DNA of 64,000 nt, taken from the NCBI GenBank assembly GCA_963693365.1, contig CAVNZM010000006.1, positions 6,448,001 through 6,512,000 on the forward strand. The letters run 5' to 3'. Position 1 is the stretch's first letter. Each line of letters begins with the position of its first letter. A program made the translations under genes and the position numbers. The DNA is from Amoebidium appalachense (taxonomy: Eukaryota > Ichthyosporea). The notes under the pieces are model-generated. The model worked only from the letters and a program-made list of their open reading frames with translations, did not search any database and was not told the DNA's origin. Of this stretch, positions 1 through 26,970 are shown piece after piece.

Positions 1-61
1 ATTGTTCAGAACTTGTCAGTCACTCAGCAACGAATGAATCGCTCGGAATAAATTATCTTCA

Positions 62-97
62 TTACCCCCCCCCCCCCCCCCCCCCCCTCCCCCCCCC
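62..97. repeat. Poly-C tract followed by T-rich stretch
   Basis: A run of C broken only by one T, then a T-rich stretch. It is one of the homopolymer tracts that recur throughout the window. No gene lies here. Confidence 0.9.
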
Positions 98-162
98 TTC
101 TTTTATTATTTCTTATTTTTCTTGTTTTTAGTTCCTTGTTCCATAATGTCATATTTAAAGTT

Positions 163-214
163 TTTAAGTTACCGTGTGTGCGCGCATGTGACGGTGTATG
201 TGTGTGTGCGTGAC

Positions 215-268
<54 letters not shown>

Positions 269-474
269 CGTGTGTGTGTGTGTGTGTGTGCGCGCGCGCG
301 CGCGCGCGCGCGCACACGTGGTTTTGTGAGTGTGTGTGTTTGTGTGCGTATATGTGTGCGCCCGCGTGTGCGTGTGTGTGTGTTCTTGCCGCACGGCGTG
401 CGTTTGCACATGTGCGTGTGTACGCACATTGCGTGCGTCACATGTGTGCGTGCGTGCGTGTGTGTATACCACGC

Positions 475-548
<74 letters not shown>

Positions 549-552
549 TGTC

Positions 553-583
<31 letters not shown>

Positions 584-595
584 GTGTGTGTATGT

Positions 596-638
<43 letters not shown>

Positions 639-830
639 CGTGTGTGTATGTGTGTGCGCGCGCGAGCGGGCTGTGTGTGTGTTTGTGTGTGCGTTTACTG
701 TGTGTTTGTGTGTGCGTTTACTGATGTAAACACCCAAGCCGCTTTCTGCGTGAGTTTGAGTAAGAGTGTGAATGTGTGTGTGTGTGTGTGTTTGTGTGTG
801 TGTATGTACGCGCGCGCGTGTGTTTTGAGG
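163..830. repeat. Compound (TG)n/(CG)n microsatellite cluster
   Basis: Nearly uninterrupted (TG)n with short (CG)n islands, in two long pure segments near 213-290 and 477-640. Long open frames on both strands only encode Cys-Val or His-Thr dipeptides and are not genes. The alternating purine-pyrimidine sequence could adopt Z-DNA. Confidence 0.95.
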
Positions 831-1859
831 GTGGGTTGGGCGTGAGGGGAAGGGGAGGAGAGGTGAACTGTGTGGGGTGGGGGGGCAGGGGAAGGGGAGG
901 GGGGGGGGGGAAAGGGGGGAGTAGGGAGGGAGGGGGGAGAGGGTGCCGGATGTTGCGATTTGAGTGGAGAGGAAACGGAAATATGTGAAAGGGGAAGGTA
1001 AAGGGGGGGGAATGGTCCCCGAATGGACCGAAGGGAGAGAGAGGGGAGTGAAGGGCAGGGCCTAAAGGGACCGTCACTCCTGAGCGGGTCTCAGTCTGAG
1101 TCTGAGTCTGAGTTACAAATGTGCCTTGCACATGAGGTCTTGCTTTAAAGATGGGTCACAGGTTGAGAACACGGCATCTCGAAAGTTCAAGATGGCCGTG
1201 GTTGAGATGTACCCGACACTCTATTAAGAGCACATAGCACACAGACCACCACAGAGCTCGAGAACCCACCAGCTGTGACCACCTCTACACACTAAACACA
1301 AGGCTGGGAGGCCCCCGGGGCGCCAGACACAGCGAGAGTCTGATCTCACTGAGCTAATATTAGCTGCGCGCAACTAATTGACGGTGCGTGGATGGGGCCC
1401 TGAAACATGTGGGATCATTTCACTTTATTGGCCGCACTCTCCGGCCAATCCCAACATGTGCCCCATATGCATGACAAGTACATCATAAAACAGATGCGAC
1501 ACACCCCTTATTAGTGTTAACTACTACCCGACCACAGCCGCCAAAGCCACAGACCTTACAGACAACATATCCGAGACGACGAGGGAAAAAAAAAGGGGGG
1601 GGGGGGGGGAACAGAAAAATAAAAATAAGAATAAAAACCCAATCAATCAGGGTGTGAGGGTGGTCCCTTGTGTGACTTGTCGTCACGGTGGAGGGCGCCG
1701 CTCTCATCTGAGTTGTAGCCTGATTTGGTAGATAAATGGTGCTTGGACTTTCAATCAGATACGTCGAAAGGTGGTGCAGCGTGCACCAGCGGGGGGCCGT
1801 GTCACGGCCCTCTGACAAAGAGGGCCGTGGCCGCGTGCATCCGCCTGCCAGAGAAGGCC

Positions 1860-1890
<31 letters not shown>

Positions 1891-2227
1891 AAGAAAGAAA
1901 TGAAAAAGGCAGGGTGGCGAACGTGCGCAGATGTGTTGTAGACTATGGTTGTGATGAAAGGTCTTGTTGTGATCAAATTGAACGGTTCAGTGCGGGTTGT
2001 ACACTAAATCCCTGGGATGTTTCAGATACAATTGTGATACCTCAATAGCTCACAGTGCTGGTAAAAGGAACAAGGGGGAGTGAAGCCTCTCGTGATTCGG
2101 ATTTTGAAAAGACAAAAACGGCTACTGATTACGCACACGCACCCGCGTACGCGCGCACGCGCACACTCATACACATACACACACCCTCTGACACACACAC
2201 GGCCAAATACCTACAACGACCGTAGGC
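831..2227. other. Non-coding region upstream of the ADCK5-like gene
   Basis: G-rich low-complexity sequence (840-1010) is followed by about 1.1 kb of more complex sequence with a poly-G tract near 1595 and a poly-A tract at 1860-1888. I recognise no coding exon or RNA gene. The last 120 bases before the ATG at 2228 are CA/CG-rich and presumably hold the promoter and 5' UTR, but no TATA box is evident. Confidence 0.6.
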
Positions 2228-15725
<13,498 letters not shown>

Positions 15726-16806
15726 TATGGTAATCCGATTAGCGAAAAATGGCAATCCGATTTGCGCTGCTGGTTTTATTTTCATTATTCGTTTGGCATC
15801 ACAGGTTTCATGGAGGTAACTATAGTAGATTATTTGACAATGGTTCTTTTTCTCAGCAATGTTTTTTTGCAGTTTTATTTTTTTCCTTCTTTGTCTTTTT
15901 GTTCTCGTTTCTAGCCAATCCTTGCCTGCCTTTCTTACGTCACCCACATGCTGCTCGCAAGCACGTACGCGCGCGCACACACCCACCCACCCACCCACCC
16001 AACCGCACCCATACCCACACACACACAACCCCCCCCCCCCCCCCCCCCCCGGACACATACCCATACACACACACGTACTCACACACATGTACACACACGT
16101 GTGCTCAGACACGTGCTCACACGCACGCACACACGCACACATACGCACACATGCGCGCACACACACCCCAGGAGAACGCGTATGTACGACACACAGTGAT
16201 GTTATACCCGCTTTTCTTTTTTTACGTTCTAAAAAAACAGTTGAGTACTAATATTGGATCACTGCATGAATGTGGCGGAGTTCCCGAATTAGCGGGTGGT
16301 TTTTTTATATTGTCTTTTTCATCCCAAATGCAGCCATGTTGGAAACAGTAATTTGGGAACGCACACAGTTGGAAAATCGCTGTAATCTTTGCATACGGGA
16401 TATCCATTACACTGTTTGTTCCCCGAGATTTTTCATTTTTTCTGTATACAACATCTGGTCCTACCTACTTTTCTTTTGGCGCGGGTCAGAGCTTGTTATA
16501 CGTCCATGCATAATAAGGCGTCATGTGACCCCATCTCACTGATATAATGTAAAAATGTAAATATGCTCAAAATTTCATCTCATTCCTCGTGCATCACATG
16601 TAATGTGGTCTATAGCGACAAAAAAAATTAGTAGCAGCAAGCAGGCTTGCCCTGGCCAAAACAAAAACAAAAACAAAAACAAAAAAAAAAGAAAAAAAAA
16701 AAAAATCCAAAGCGGCCTGAGTCATTATGTATTTGAGTGTGTGCATGCGCGCGCGCGTGTGTATGTGTGTGGTATGTTTTTTTTCTTTTCTTTTCCTTTT
16801 TCTTTT

Positions 16807-16858
<52 letters not shown>

Positions 16859-17560
16859 CCTGCTCGTTGTGTGTGTCTCGACACGGTCTGTGAAGGATGC
16901 ATGCATTTGGTGTATGTGCTGATAAGAGTTCATGTGTGTGTGTGTGTGGCGGGTGGGGGGGGGGGGGGGAGGGGGGGGAGGGGGGGCAGGAGGAGGAGGG
17001 GGGTGGGGGGGGTGGGGGGGGTTCAGATAGCTGGTTCAGATACCACTTGGTATGCAGTAAAAACCTGGGAAATAGCCGCAGGGGATTTTTTATCGCAAGA
17101 AGGCAGCGGAGAGTCTCTACGGAGAGGGGGAGCCCCCCATCCCACACACACACAAAAAAAAAAAAAGAAAAAAAAAAAGAAAGAAAAAAAATAAAAGAAA
17201 TAAAGAAACGAAAAGAAAAAAAAGCCTCTTGGATCACCACCACCTTTTTTTCAAAAGGATCTTCCAGCCCACTTGAACAACATCCCCCCCCCCCCCCCCC
17301 CCCCCCCCTTCCCCCATATCTATACCTCTCCCCGTCCCCCCCTCCTCCTTACTCTTTGGGGGATTTCTAAACCTCACAACTCGTCCTTCTAACCCTTTGG
17401 AACCCCTTTACGTGGCCACCAAGCCATTCACATAAATTTATAACTTGGGCACTTCCGCAGGGTGTCTCTTGTTTATGGGTCTTGTGGATGCGCATGTTCA
17501 ATGGTCTTCGAATCTATTATGCAACACTGTCAGTTTACAGTAAGTTTCCATACTGACATA

Positions 17561-17605
<45 letters not shown>

Positions 17606-17880
17606 ACCCCACCACCACCACCACCACCACCACCACCACCACCACCACCACCACACAAAAAAAAGGAGAAGAAAAAGACCGAAAGAAAGAAAGAAAGAAA
17701 GAAAGAAAGAAGAAAAAGAAAGAAAGAAAGAATTTCAAAGAAAGAAAACAAAACACCCGCCTCCGGCCTGCACACCAACACCACCACCCGTGAGTGTTAC
17801 CGTCGCGAATTTTGTTGACGCCTGTGAACACCAACCACACCCAGCTCTAAGGCTTCCTTGTGATTTTTTGCTTGTTCTGA
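15726..17880. other. Non-coding region downstream of the ADCK5-like gene
   Basis: Presumed 3' UTR and intergenic sequence. It holds CA-rich stretches (15960-16170), a T(n)G(n) block (16795-16853), a G-rich stretch (16950-17025), a poly-C tract followed by (CCA)n (17560-17655) and (GAAA)n (17680-17730). No exon, RNA gene or clear polyadenylation signal is recognised. Confidence 0.6.
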
Positions 17881-18216
17881 ATTTTTATTGCTGTTCACGT
17901 GATGCCTGGTGACGGTGGCGTGTATGTGTAGGCCAGGAAGAGGTTGCTTACTCAGCAAACCTATAAATATTGATTTTGCATTACAAAGCTCGTGATGCAT
18001 GGCCACGGTGGCGGGTATGTGTGGGGATAATGAGGGCAAGGGGGATAATTATTATAAGTTCAGAGAATAGTTCTGGTTTGCTCAGATAGCACGAAGGACA
18101 CGGTGTAAATGTGCATGTGCAGATAAAGATGCATAAATACATAGGTGGGGCGTTGGAACATTTGATGTAGGGCGAAACAAGGAGGTAGTGTCTGTGCGAT
18201 GTGCGTGTGTCTAGAC

Positions 18217-18249
<33 letters not shown>

Positions 18250-19219
18250 TTCTGATGAGGGGGGGGGGGATTCGGAAGGAGGGAGTGGGCGGGGCTAGTG
18301 CCGCAGGGGGGGAGGGGGGGGGGGGGGGGGAGCCTCGGGAGGGGGGGGGGGGGGGGGGGGTGACCGTCGTAGAAATATACTGTGCAACTAAAAGAAACTT
18401 TCCAATTTTAGATGATTTGGGAGGTTTCACAGGCTTTCCTAATATGCCACCATCATCTGCAGATGGTGTTTTATGCAGATGGTGTTTCCGGATTGAAAAA
18501 ACGGGACTGGGGGGGGGGGGGGGGGGGGGGGGGGGGAGGGGGGGGGAGGAAGGGGAGGGGGGTTTACGACTTTGGTCGAGCAATAGGGTTTGTATTTCGA
18601 CATGGTGACCATTTCAGCAACCGCTATGGATGACCTCTACGTTGTACACGTACTTTACCCCAATTGCAGCAACCACCACGTGGCTGACTGCATTTGTGAG
18701 GGCGGTCACCCAACTGGTGGCTGTGTGATGAGGTAGCGGTGAAAGCGGTCAAGCAGTGGCCGTGATTGTGGGTTGGTTGGTGAGATCCGAGTATACATAC
18801 TCATCACACTGTGTCGATCTTGGCTTCGCGTTTGAGGCGCACCTTGAGTCAACACCTAATCCAGAAAAACAACGTTGCAGCAGGTACTGAGCAACGAGGA
18901 ACAGCCGGCCCCATATAGTTTACTAATACTCACATAAGTGACTTTCAATAGTATGATCCAAATCATTCAATTGTATCCTGACATTCAAGTTTTCTTCCAC
19001 CCAATTTCCCCCATTTCCCCCCGGACCCCCCGGCCCCCCGGACCACCAGCAACAATTTCAAAAGTTCTCTGTGCACAGCAATTGAACCCCGTGACTTGAA
19101 GTTGAAACAGGGTCCCGTGTCCCCCCCCCCCCCCCCCCCTCCCCCCCCCCCCCCTCCCCCTCCGCCCCAACCTCCAAACCTACCCCTCTTCCCCCCTTTT
19201 CCCTCTCTCTCCCCCCCTC

Positions 19220-19255
<36 letters not shown>

Positions 19256-19380
19256 ACCCACCCACCCACCCACCCACCACCACCACCACCACCACCACCA
19301 CCACCACCACCCTTTGGGGCATTTCTAGACCAAAAAATCGCCCATTTAAACCTTAGGAATCCCTTTACGTGGCCACCAAG

Positions 19381-19694
19381 CAGGGGTGTGGCGACTTGAC
19401 TTCAAGTCGCGACTTGAAGTCACCAAGCTCCTGACTTCAACCAAGTCAAGTCAAGCCATGAGGCCGGACATAGGAGTGACTTAATGGGGGGAGGGGGGCT
19501 TAGGGCGGGGAAGCATAGGAGGGTGGGTGAAAAGGGGGGGCGCAATGCCCGCCCGTGGCCCAGCTGGCTTGGAGAAGTTACTATAAATAGTACCCCTCCA
19601 AGTCGCGACTCGTAAGTCAAGTCAATTCATCAACTTCCGCAAACAATTATAAATATAAGTCAAGTCAAGTCGCTGAGGCTCTGCCACACCCCTG
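19381..19694. mobile_element. Non-autonomous hAT-type MITE with 8-bp target duplication
   Basis: A 314-bp element bounded by perfect 12-bp terminal inverted repeats CAGGGGTGTGGC and GCCACACCCCTG, flanked on both sides by CCACCAAG (19373-19380 and 19695-19702). Inside the ends are repeated AAGTC/GACTT subterminal motifs. Eight-bp duplications and CAGGGGTG-type ends are typical of hAT transposons. There is no transposase frame, so it must have been mobilised in trans. It inserted into the CCACCAAG block of the surrounding tandem array; uninterrupted versions of that block lie near 17415 and 24909. Confidence 0.88.
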
Positions 19695-20181
19695 CCACCA
19701 AGTTCATCACACAGTTTTGTGATTGGTGCACTTCCACACAATCCCACTTGTGCTTTCAAGCACATCCTGCTGCTGTTGTGTCACCATGCAGTATACATTT
19801 CCATGCAGCCATAACTCCCCTCCTCCTCCCCTGCCTCCCCCCCCCCCTCCCCCCTCGCAACTCCGCTCCCCCCCCCCCCCCTCCCCCCTCCCCCTTTTAT
19901 TCGTGCACACCTATTAATTATCGATGATTGGTTTTGCAGTACACGTGATGTATGGCTATCGGAGGTGACGGGTATGTGTAAAGAGGATGAGGGAATATTG
20001 AGGCGTTTTAGGGAGCAGTTTTGGTTTCCAAGCACGGGGGACCCAGCGCAAATTTACGGGTGCATGGACGTGCAGAATGCACACCAATACGTCGGCAAAG
20101 AGAACGGTTGGTGCGGTGTGGGAGAACGAGGCAGTGTCTGCATGCAATGGGTGTTTAACTGTTGAGGGGGGGGAGAGGGGG

Positions 20182-20216
<35 letters not shown>

Positions 20217-20414
20217 GCGGGGAGGGTGGAGGGGAATTCAGAAATGGGGGTGCTAGTGAGGCAGTTGGGGGAGGGTTGTAGAAATATACTTCCGATACTA
20301 GTTCAGCGATAATGGTTGGGAGATTCATACAGCCTGCTTTCCTAAGATACACCATCCGTGCGCACATACTGTATGTGTGAGTTGGAAACCCGGACGGATA
20401 GGAGGGGAGGGGAG

Positions 20415-20448
<34 letters not shown>

Positions 20449-20938
20449 GGGAGAGTGGGGGGGGGGAGAGTTTTGCTCGAGGAAACAGGGCTTGTTTGTT
20501 CTACAGTGATAGTTCAGCAACGACTATGGGTGACCTCTATGTGTAGACACGCATTGTTGTTCCCTCGGTTGCAGCAACCACCACGTGGCGGAGTGCATTT
20601 GTGTGGGCAGTCACCCAACTGGTGGTTGTGTGATAAGGCAGTGGTGAAAGCGGCCAAGCTGTGACTTTGATTGTGGGTCGGTTAATGTGACGGGGTGTAC
20701 GTACTCAGTCATTCTGTGTCGATGTGTGTTTCGAATTTGCATTATTATGTTTGCTAGGGGTATCCTAGTGATGTTTGTTGGACGAAAGAAAACAATTGAT
20801 CTACGAAGAATGTACTTGGCCATCTAGAGATTGCTCCAATGTTAACAATCATATAATCATGGCATCCCTCCCCCCCCCCCCCCTTTCCCCGACCACCAGT
20901 ACCGGTTGTAAAAAATTCTCCCACCGTAGTCGAAACCC

Positions 20939-20986
<48 letters not shown>

Positions 20987-21214
20987 GAAAAAAGAAATGC
21001 ATTTATTCTTGCCCAACAAGCCCATTGCGTAGTTTTACACTCGAAGCACTTCCACACAATCTCGCTTGACAATCTGCTCTGGTGGATGCACAGTACACAC
21101 TATGGGAATGTGTGCCAACATGCAGACTCAGTTTAAACCCGTACAGACATACTCCCCCCCCCCCCCCCCCCCCCCTCCCCCCCCCCCCTCCCCCAATCCC
21201 CCGCTCCAACCGCT

Positions 21215-21626
21215 GAAGACCCAACCATATCAGCAGAGTACGACTTTCCCCGTGCAGAAATGTTTTGCAAACAAAAAAAGAAAAATTATAAAAACAGAAC
21301 TATTCAACCAAAGAATCACTCTGCGAGGCTCAGCCTTAAGCAGTATTATTCTGCTCTGACCAGAATCACTCTGCCTTCAACAAAATCATTCTGCCATAAA
21401 CGGAATGATTCCGCAACTATTCTGCTCACGTCAGCAGAATAAAGTTGCTCCCAGAAGAATAAATTTCCTTTAGCAGAAAGCAGAACCATTCTGCTTCTTG
21501 CAGCCTGAATCCTGCGTCTAGCAGAACAATTGTTCTTTTGCAGAACAATGCCGCGCGCGCTTTTGCTGCATGATTCTGCTTTTAGCAGAATAATTCTGCC
21601 CGGAGCAAGTAGTCTTAAATGGGCCC
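21215..21626. repeat. Foldback block of GCAGAAT/ATTCTGC palindromes, copy A
   Basis: About 400 bp starting GACCCAACCATATCAGCAGAG and ending AAATGGGCCC, densely filled with direct and inverted copies of AGCAGAAT and its complement ATTCTGCT. Many pairs join as near-perfect 14-16-base palindromes. The left end resembles the terminal repeat of copy B; the right end is diverged. No coding frame. Confidence 0.75.
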
Positions 21627-21820
21627 TACGCTTACCCCCCCCCCCCCCCCCCCCCTGCCCCCCACCCACGCACACACCCACCCACCCACTCATCCCTTCC
21701 CCTGCCCCACCTCCCCCTCCCACCCACTCCCTCCTCCCTCTCCCCCCCCCCTCCCCCCCCTCGCTTTCCCCCCCCCCCCCCCCCCCCCCCCCTCCCCCCC
21801 TCCCCCCAACCCACCCACAA

Positions 21821-22230
21821 GGCCCCAACCACATTGACTGTCAACTTACTCCGAGCAGAATTATTCTGCAAAAAGCAGAGTAATTCTGCTAAAAGTAATT
21901 CTGCTAAAAGCAGAATTAAAGCAGAAGTAGGCTGCACAAGCAGAATCAATATGCTAATAGCAGAATCACTCTGCAAACAGCAGAATCAATCTGCTAAAAG
22001 CAGAATAATTCTTCAAAAGCAGAGTGATTCTGCTAAAAGCAGAATTATTGTGCTGCCAAAAGCAGACGATACTGCTTTTTGCGGAATAATTCTGCTTAAA
22101 GAAGAATAATTCTGCTAAAACCAGAGTGATTCTGCTTTTTGCAGAATAGTTCTGCTTTTTGCAGAATAATCTCGCTTTTGCAGAATAATTCTGCTTTTGG
22201 CAAGTTTACTCTGATGATGTGGTTGGGCCC
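21821..22230. mobile_element. Foldback/MITE-like element of GCAGAAT palindromes, copy B
   Basis: A 410-bp segment bounded by inverted termini GGCCCCAACCACAT (21821-21834) and ATGTGGTTGGGCCC (22217-22230), and packed with alternating GCAGAAT and ATTCTGC half-sites, several as exact palindromes (for example 22182-22196). A clear target duplication is not visible because both flanks are C/CA-rich. The structure resembles a foldback element; the transposition mechanism is unknown. Confidence 0.7.
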
Positions 22231-23911
22231 TCCCACACACCCACCCACCTACTCCGCCCCCCCTCCCCCTCCCACCCACTCACCCCCCTCTCCCCCCTCG
22301 ACCACCCACCCACCCGCCCAAGGTGACCCAATCAACATGCACCCACTACTAGTGGAGACCACCATCACCACCGCACACAACCAGACCGTCCACTTGTTTG
22401 TTGCTTCATTGAGTCTTGCATTCCTTTGAGTTTAAATTATCAAACAGGTTATACACGGTGAATCGGACAGTGGCATGTATGTGTAGGGAGGATGAGGGAA
22501 AGGGGAAGAGTATTAAAGAGCAGTTCTGGTTTGAACTTATTAAAATGTTAGGTAGCATGGTGCAACCCGGTGCAAATGTGCTTTTGCATGTGCTGGATCC
22601 ATCAATAGGTGGGGAAAGTCATGTTGGGTGAGAGAAGGGCAGTGTGCGCACGTGCGACTTGTGTGTGCATGTGTGTGTGTTTGGGAAGAGGGACAGGAAG
22701 GGGGGGGGGGGGGGGGGAGGCCGGGAAGGGAGCTTCGGAGGGAGGGAGTGAAGGGGGCTGATGCGATAATATGAGTTGCGATTAAAAAACACTGTCAAGG
22801 CTTGGCTCCCGATATCTATAATCGTTGGGAAGTTTCACAGGCTTTCCTCAGATACACACCACACGTACTCAGATCGTGTGTCTGAGATGGGGGCCTAAGG
22901 GGGGGGGGGGGGGGGGGGGGGGGGGAGGGGGGGGGGGGGAGGGTGGATGTTGATATTTTCAGCAATCGCTATGGATGACCTCAACGTGGCACACAACACA
23001 TAGCCTCTGCAGCAGCCACCAGGTGGCAGTGAATTCAAGTTGTGTTGGCGGTCACCAAACTGGTGGCTGTGTGATGAGGCAGTGGTGAAAGCGGCCAAGC
23101 TGTGCCGGTGGTTGTGGGTGGGTTGGTGAGACCGGATATAGGTCTTGTCACACTGTGTCGGTTTTGCCTTTGACTGGGTTCATACTAATACCAGATAAGA
23201 GACGTTTCAGCAGATGAGCACTGAGGACACAAACGGTGGCCCTCCCCCCTCCCCCCTCCCCTCTCCCCCCCGTCGCCCTCCCCCCCGGGACCATCACCAA
23301 AATTTTCAAAACGTATTTTCCAGGCCCCACACAAACCCCATTTCCCCTTTCCCCCCTTCTTTGGGGTAATTCTAGATCTCAAAATTCGTCCTTTTAACCC
23401 CGGTCGCGAATCCAACGACAGTAGACAGTCCTGGGCCACCAAGCCCATCTCATCACACTGTTCTTTTACCAGCTGAGACATATACCCCCCCCCCCCCCCC
23501 CAGCCCCCCTTCTCCCTCCCCCCTCCCCCCCCCCCCCCCCTCCCCTCCCCTTCCCCCTCCTTCTTCCTCCCCCCTCCCCCCACCTTTCCCCCTTCCGAGG
23601 ATCCTTCCCCAAACCCGGCCCACGACCACAAAGCCGTGGACACCCACCATCACCAGCGCACATACCCGGCCCTCTTAGTCCTTGCACTCTTTAGAATTTT
23701 CCGTCCTTGTTATACTTGGCAGATGAGGCTTGTAACCTTGAGTGAATAATTACTGATGTTTTAATAAAGAGGGTGCTCAATGAGTGTGTAGATAGCAAAG
23801 AACCCAGCGAAAATGTGTTTGTGCATGCCCAGAACACTGGAATAGGTCACTGTGGAGGAAATATTTGGTGGAGGGTGTAGATGCTGTAGGAGGCAGTATG
23901 TGCATTGAATA

Positions 23912-24035
<124 letters not shown>

Positions 24036-24791
24036 GGGGGAGGGAGTGAGGAGCGAGGGAAGAGTGAATTGGGGACGACGGGGAGGTGGGGAGGGGGGGG
24101 GGGGGGGAGGGAGGGAGATGGGAAGGGGGAGAATTCGGAAGTAATGGGTAAGGAGGCCTTGGGAGGGGGGGGGGGGGGGGGGGGGGGGTGTGGATAAAAA
24201 GACTCTTAAGTGTGATTCTTTTAAAAGGCACCCTTCCGCGATATTTATAGTCTTTGAAAAACCTCCTGATATTTTCCTAAGATGCCACCCACAAATCCAG
24301 TTACACTGTGTCGGAGTTGGAAAAACGGGGGAAGGAAGGGGGGGGAAGGTGGGTGTAGGCTCGGACCAATGAGGCTTTCTATACGTTGATAATTTTCAGC
24401 ATCCACTATGGGGTGACCTCTCTTGCGTGCATCTCCAGGCATGCATCGACCACCAGTGGGACAGTGCACTTGTGTGGGCGGTCACCCAACCGGGGGCTGT
24501 GTGATGAGGCAGTGGTGAAAGTGGTCAAGCTGTGCCTGTGATTGTGGGTCGGTTAGTGAGATCGGGCATAGGTACTGATCTCTAATGTTGGCTTAGAATT
24601 TGAATTGATATGTTTGCTAGGTATTATCCTAGTGAATCATTGGACGAACGAAAAAATCTGTACTTGAAGTGGATGTTCAATCATTCATGCGATCATGAAG
24701 TTACCTTTCACCCTCCATTCCCATCCCCCCCCCCCCCCCCTCACCCCCTACTGTTACCCCCTTTACCCCCCCCCCCCCCCCTCCCCCCTCC

Positions 24792-24822
<31 letters not shown>

Positions 24823-25023
24823 AAAAAGGAAGAAGAAAAAGAAAATTCGCGGCAACAGGCCTGCAAACTCGTCTGAGATGTTTTACCCCTTGAGAATCAC
24901 TTTACCAGCCACCAAGCCCATCAAGTAGCTTTAAAATAGGGGCAGTTCGACACAGCTCTTGTGGATGCACGCACTATGGTATTGCATGTGTGCCACCATG
25001 CAGATTGAGTGTTCAGCCGAACC

Positions 25024-25067
<44 letters not shown>

Positions 25068-25089
25068 ATCCTCCCCCACCCCCCCCCGT

Positions 25090-25225
25090 GAAGGGCTCAG
25101 CCACATCAGCAGAGGGTGATTGTCCCGACCAGAATTATTCTGCTCCAAGCAGGATTAGGGAGCAGAATAAAATTGTCCTGATTTTTGCAGAATAATTCTG
25201 AGTCTAGCCTGAATAAATGTGCTTT
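25090..25225. repeat. Foldback block, truncated copy C
   Basis: GGGCTCAGCCACATCAGCAGAG starts a shorter stretch with several AGAATTATTCTGC-type palindromes, then decays. The left end matches copy A, suggesting a third, 3'-truncated copy in the next array unit. Confidence 0.6.
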
Positions 25226-26361
25226 TGCCAAACAATAGTGCTTTTGCGTGAGAAGTCCTGGCGGAGGCAGTGTGCGTGGGTGATATATATGTGTGTGTGT
25301 GATCGTGGTTGGGGAGTTGGGGGGTGGAAGGGGAGGGAGATTCGGAAGGAAGAGGTGAGGGGGTCTAAAGGGAGGGAGGAATGTGGTCTATACATGATTT
25401 TATAATCCCTTAAGTGCGATACTTGAACACAAAATCCGATATCAAGTTAGAAATCGCAGAAAGGTTTCACAGGTTTCCTAAGATGCCACACTACCTACAT
25501 ATACATGTGATGATATAGTTTGCGCAGGGATATCGTCGGAACCCCGGTGGGTGCCGCTTGCACGCCCATGAAAAGGGAGGGAGGGCACACCAACTTAGGG
25601 GCCTTTGCAATAAATTGAAATCACAAATCCGCAAGTACACGTAGGGGAAAAGGCAATGAGCTTGCATGGTTGCAGATCTTTTGGAGCCCAAACGCATATA
25701 GTGGTTGATAGTAATTGGTAGAGCAAGCAGGTGGTGCACCAAGTGAGCCTACGGTAGGTTTTCATAGTTTTGTATGAGTTTCATTTTCATTTTCATTTTT
25801 ATTTTTATTTTTTTGCAAAAGTTAAAGGTGACCTTTATGATCAAGCCATATCCATGGCCATATGGCAACGAACTTTCGCTGGTGGTGTGTGCTGACCGCC
25901 TGGCGGCAGCCGCTGGTGGTCACCCACTCCATGCAAGATCTGGCGCGGGCCAGCGCAGGCATGGATTGTCCCACCCTGGTTGTGGGACTGAACGGCTCGG
26001 AGTTAAACAACGGATGAGCTTCTTCAAAAGACAGTGTTCTCAATTTTTTCATCATTTATTCTATTGATTATATTTCTTCTTTCTTGTTTCGGTGGTGGTG
26101 GGGGGGGGGGGGGGGGGGGATGGGGGAGGTAAGAGAGGATTGGGGTGGGAATAGGGGGGCTGGGGTGAGTGGCCTCGGAGGGTAGGACTAGAGGAAAGAG
26201 TTTTGTGAAGGTGTGGGGGAGGGGCGAGGGTATTTGCAGGCACTGAACGGTTTAAGTTTTTGGGCTGCCATTATATGAGACAAGTGCCCATTGGCAACTG
26301 TGTGAAGCTTCGGTAGCCCATTGTGCTGCTGGGGAAGCTTCGTTGCTGGGAGGAGGGGGGG

Positions 26362-26409
<48 letters not shown>

Positions 26410-26865
26410 CTCGGTCTTCTTGCAGTGCCAACCGTTCATGCCCCCTACACACGTCCATGAACTTTGGTAGGTGAATAACAAAAGTAAATAGGTAGCATAG
26501 TGTGCTCCTTCGCACAGTATAATTATATGGGACCCGATTTACATTTTCAGCAACCAGTGACTATGGGTGACCTCCAAATTCAAAGTCTGACGAGAATCGA
26601 AGAGGAGGATGCAACAACCATCAAAAGGCCGATTGCATTTCTGTTTGCGGTCACCCAACTGGTGGCTGTGTGATAAGGCAGTGGTGAAATCGGTCGAGTT
26701 GTGCCTCTGATTGTGGGCCGGGTGGTATTGTTCATGCGTTATAGCTTAGCTCGGCATGTTACAGGTAATATCATAAAGATGAAAAACTCATAAAGATGAA
26801 AAACTGGTGTTGCAACACATACGATCCGGTATTACTGATTAGAAGGTGGTAAGGCGATGTGCAAT

Positions 26866-26906
<41 letters not shown>

Positions 26907-26934
26907 CCGCCGGAAAAAAAAAAAAAAAAAAAAA

Positions 26935-26970
<36 letters not shown>

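Noticed and set aside
122-845. Long open frames encoding Cys-Val or His-Thr dipeptides in TG/CA arrays (also near 4100-4800, 10100-10800, 12500-13100, 14800-15300, 54500-55300, 62900-63700)
   Set aside because: Pure translation of microsatellites, open in several frames on both strands, with no conserved domain.
25774-26067. Frame starting MSFIFIFIF within the tandem array
   Set aside because: Low-complexity start from ATTTTT repeats, no family resemblance, not kept in the other array units.
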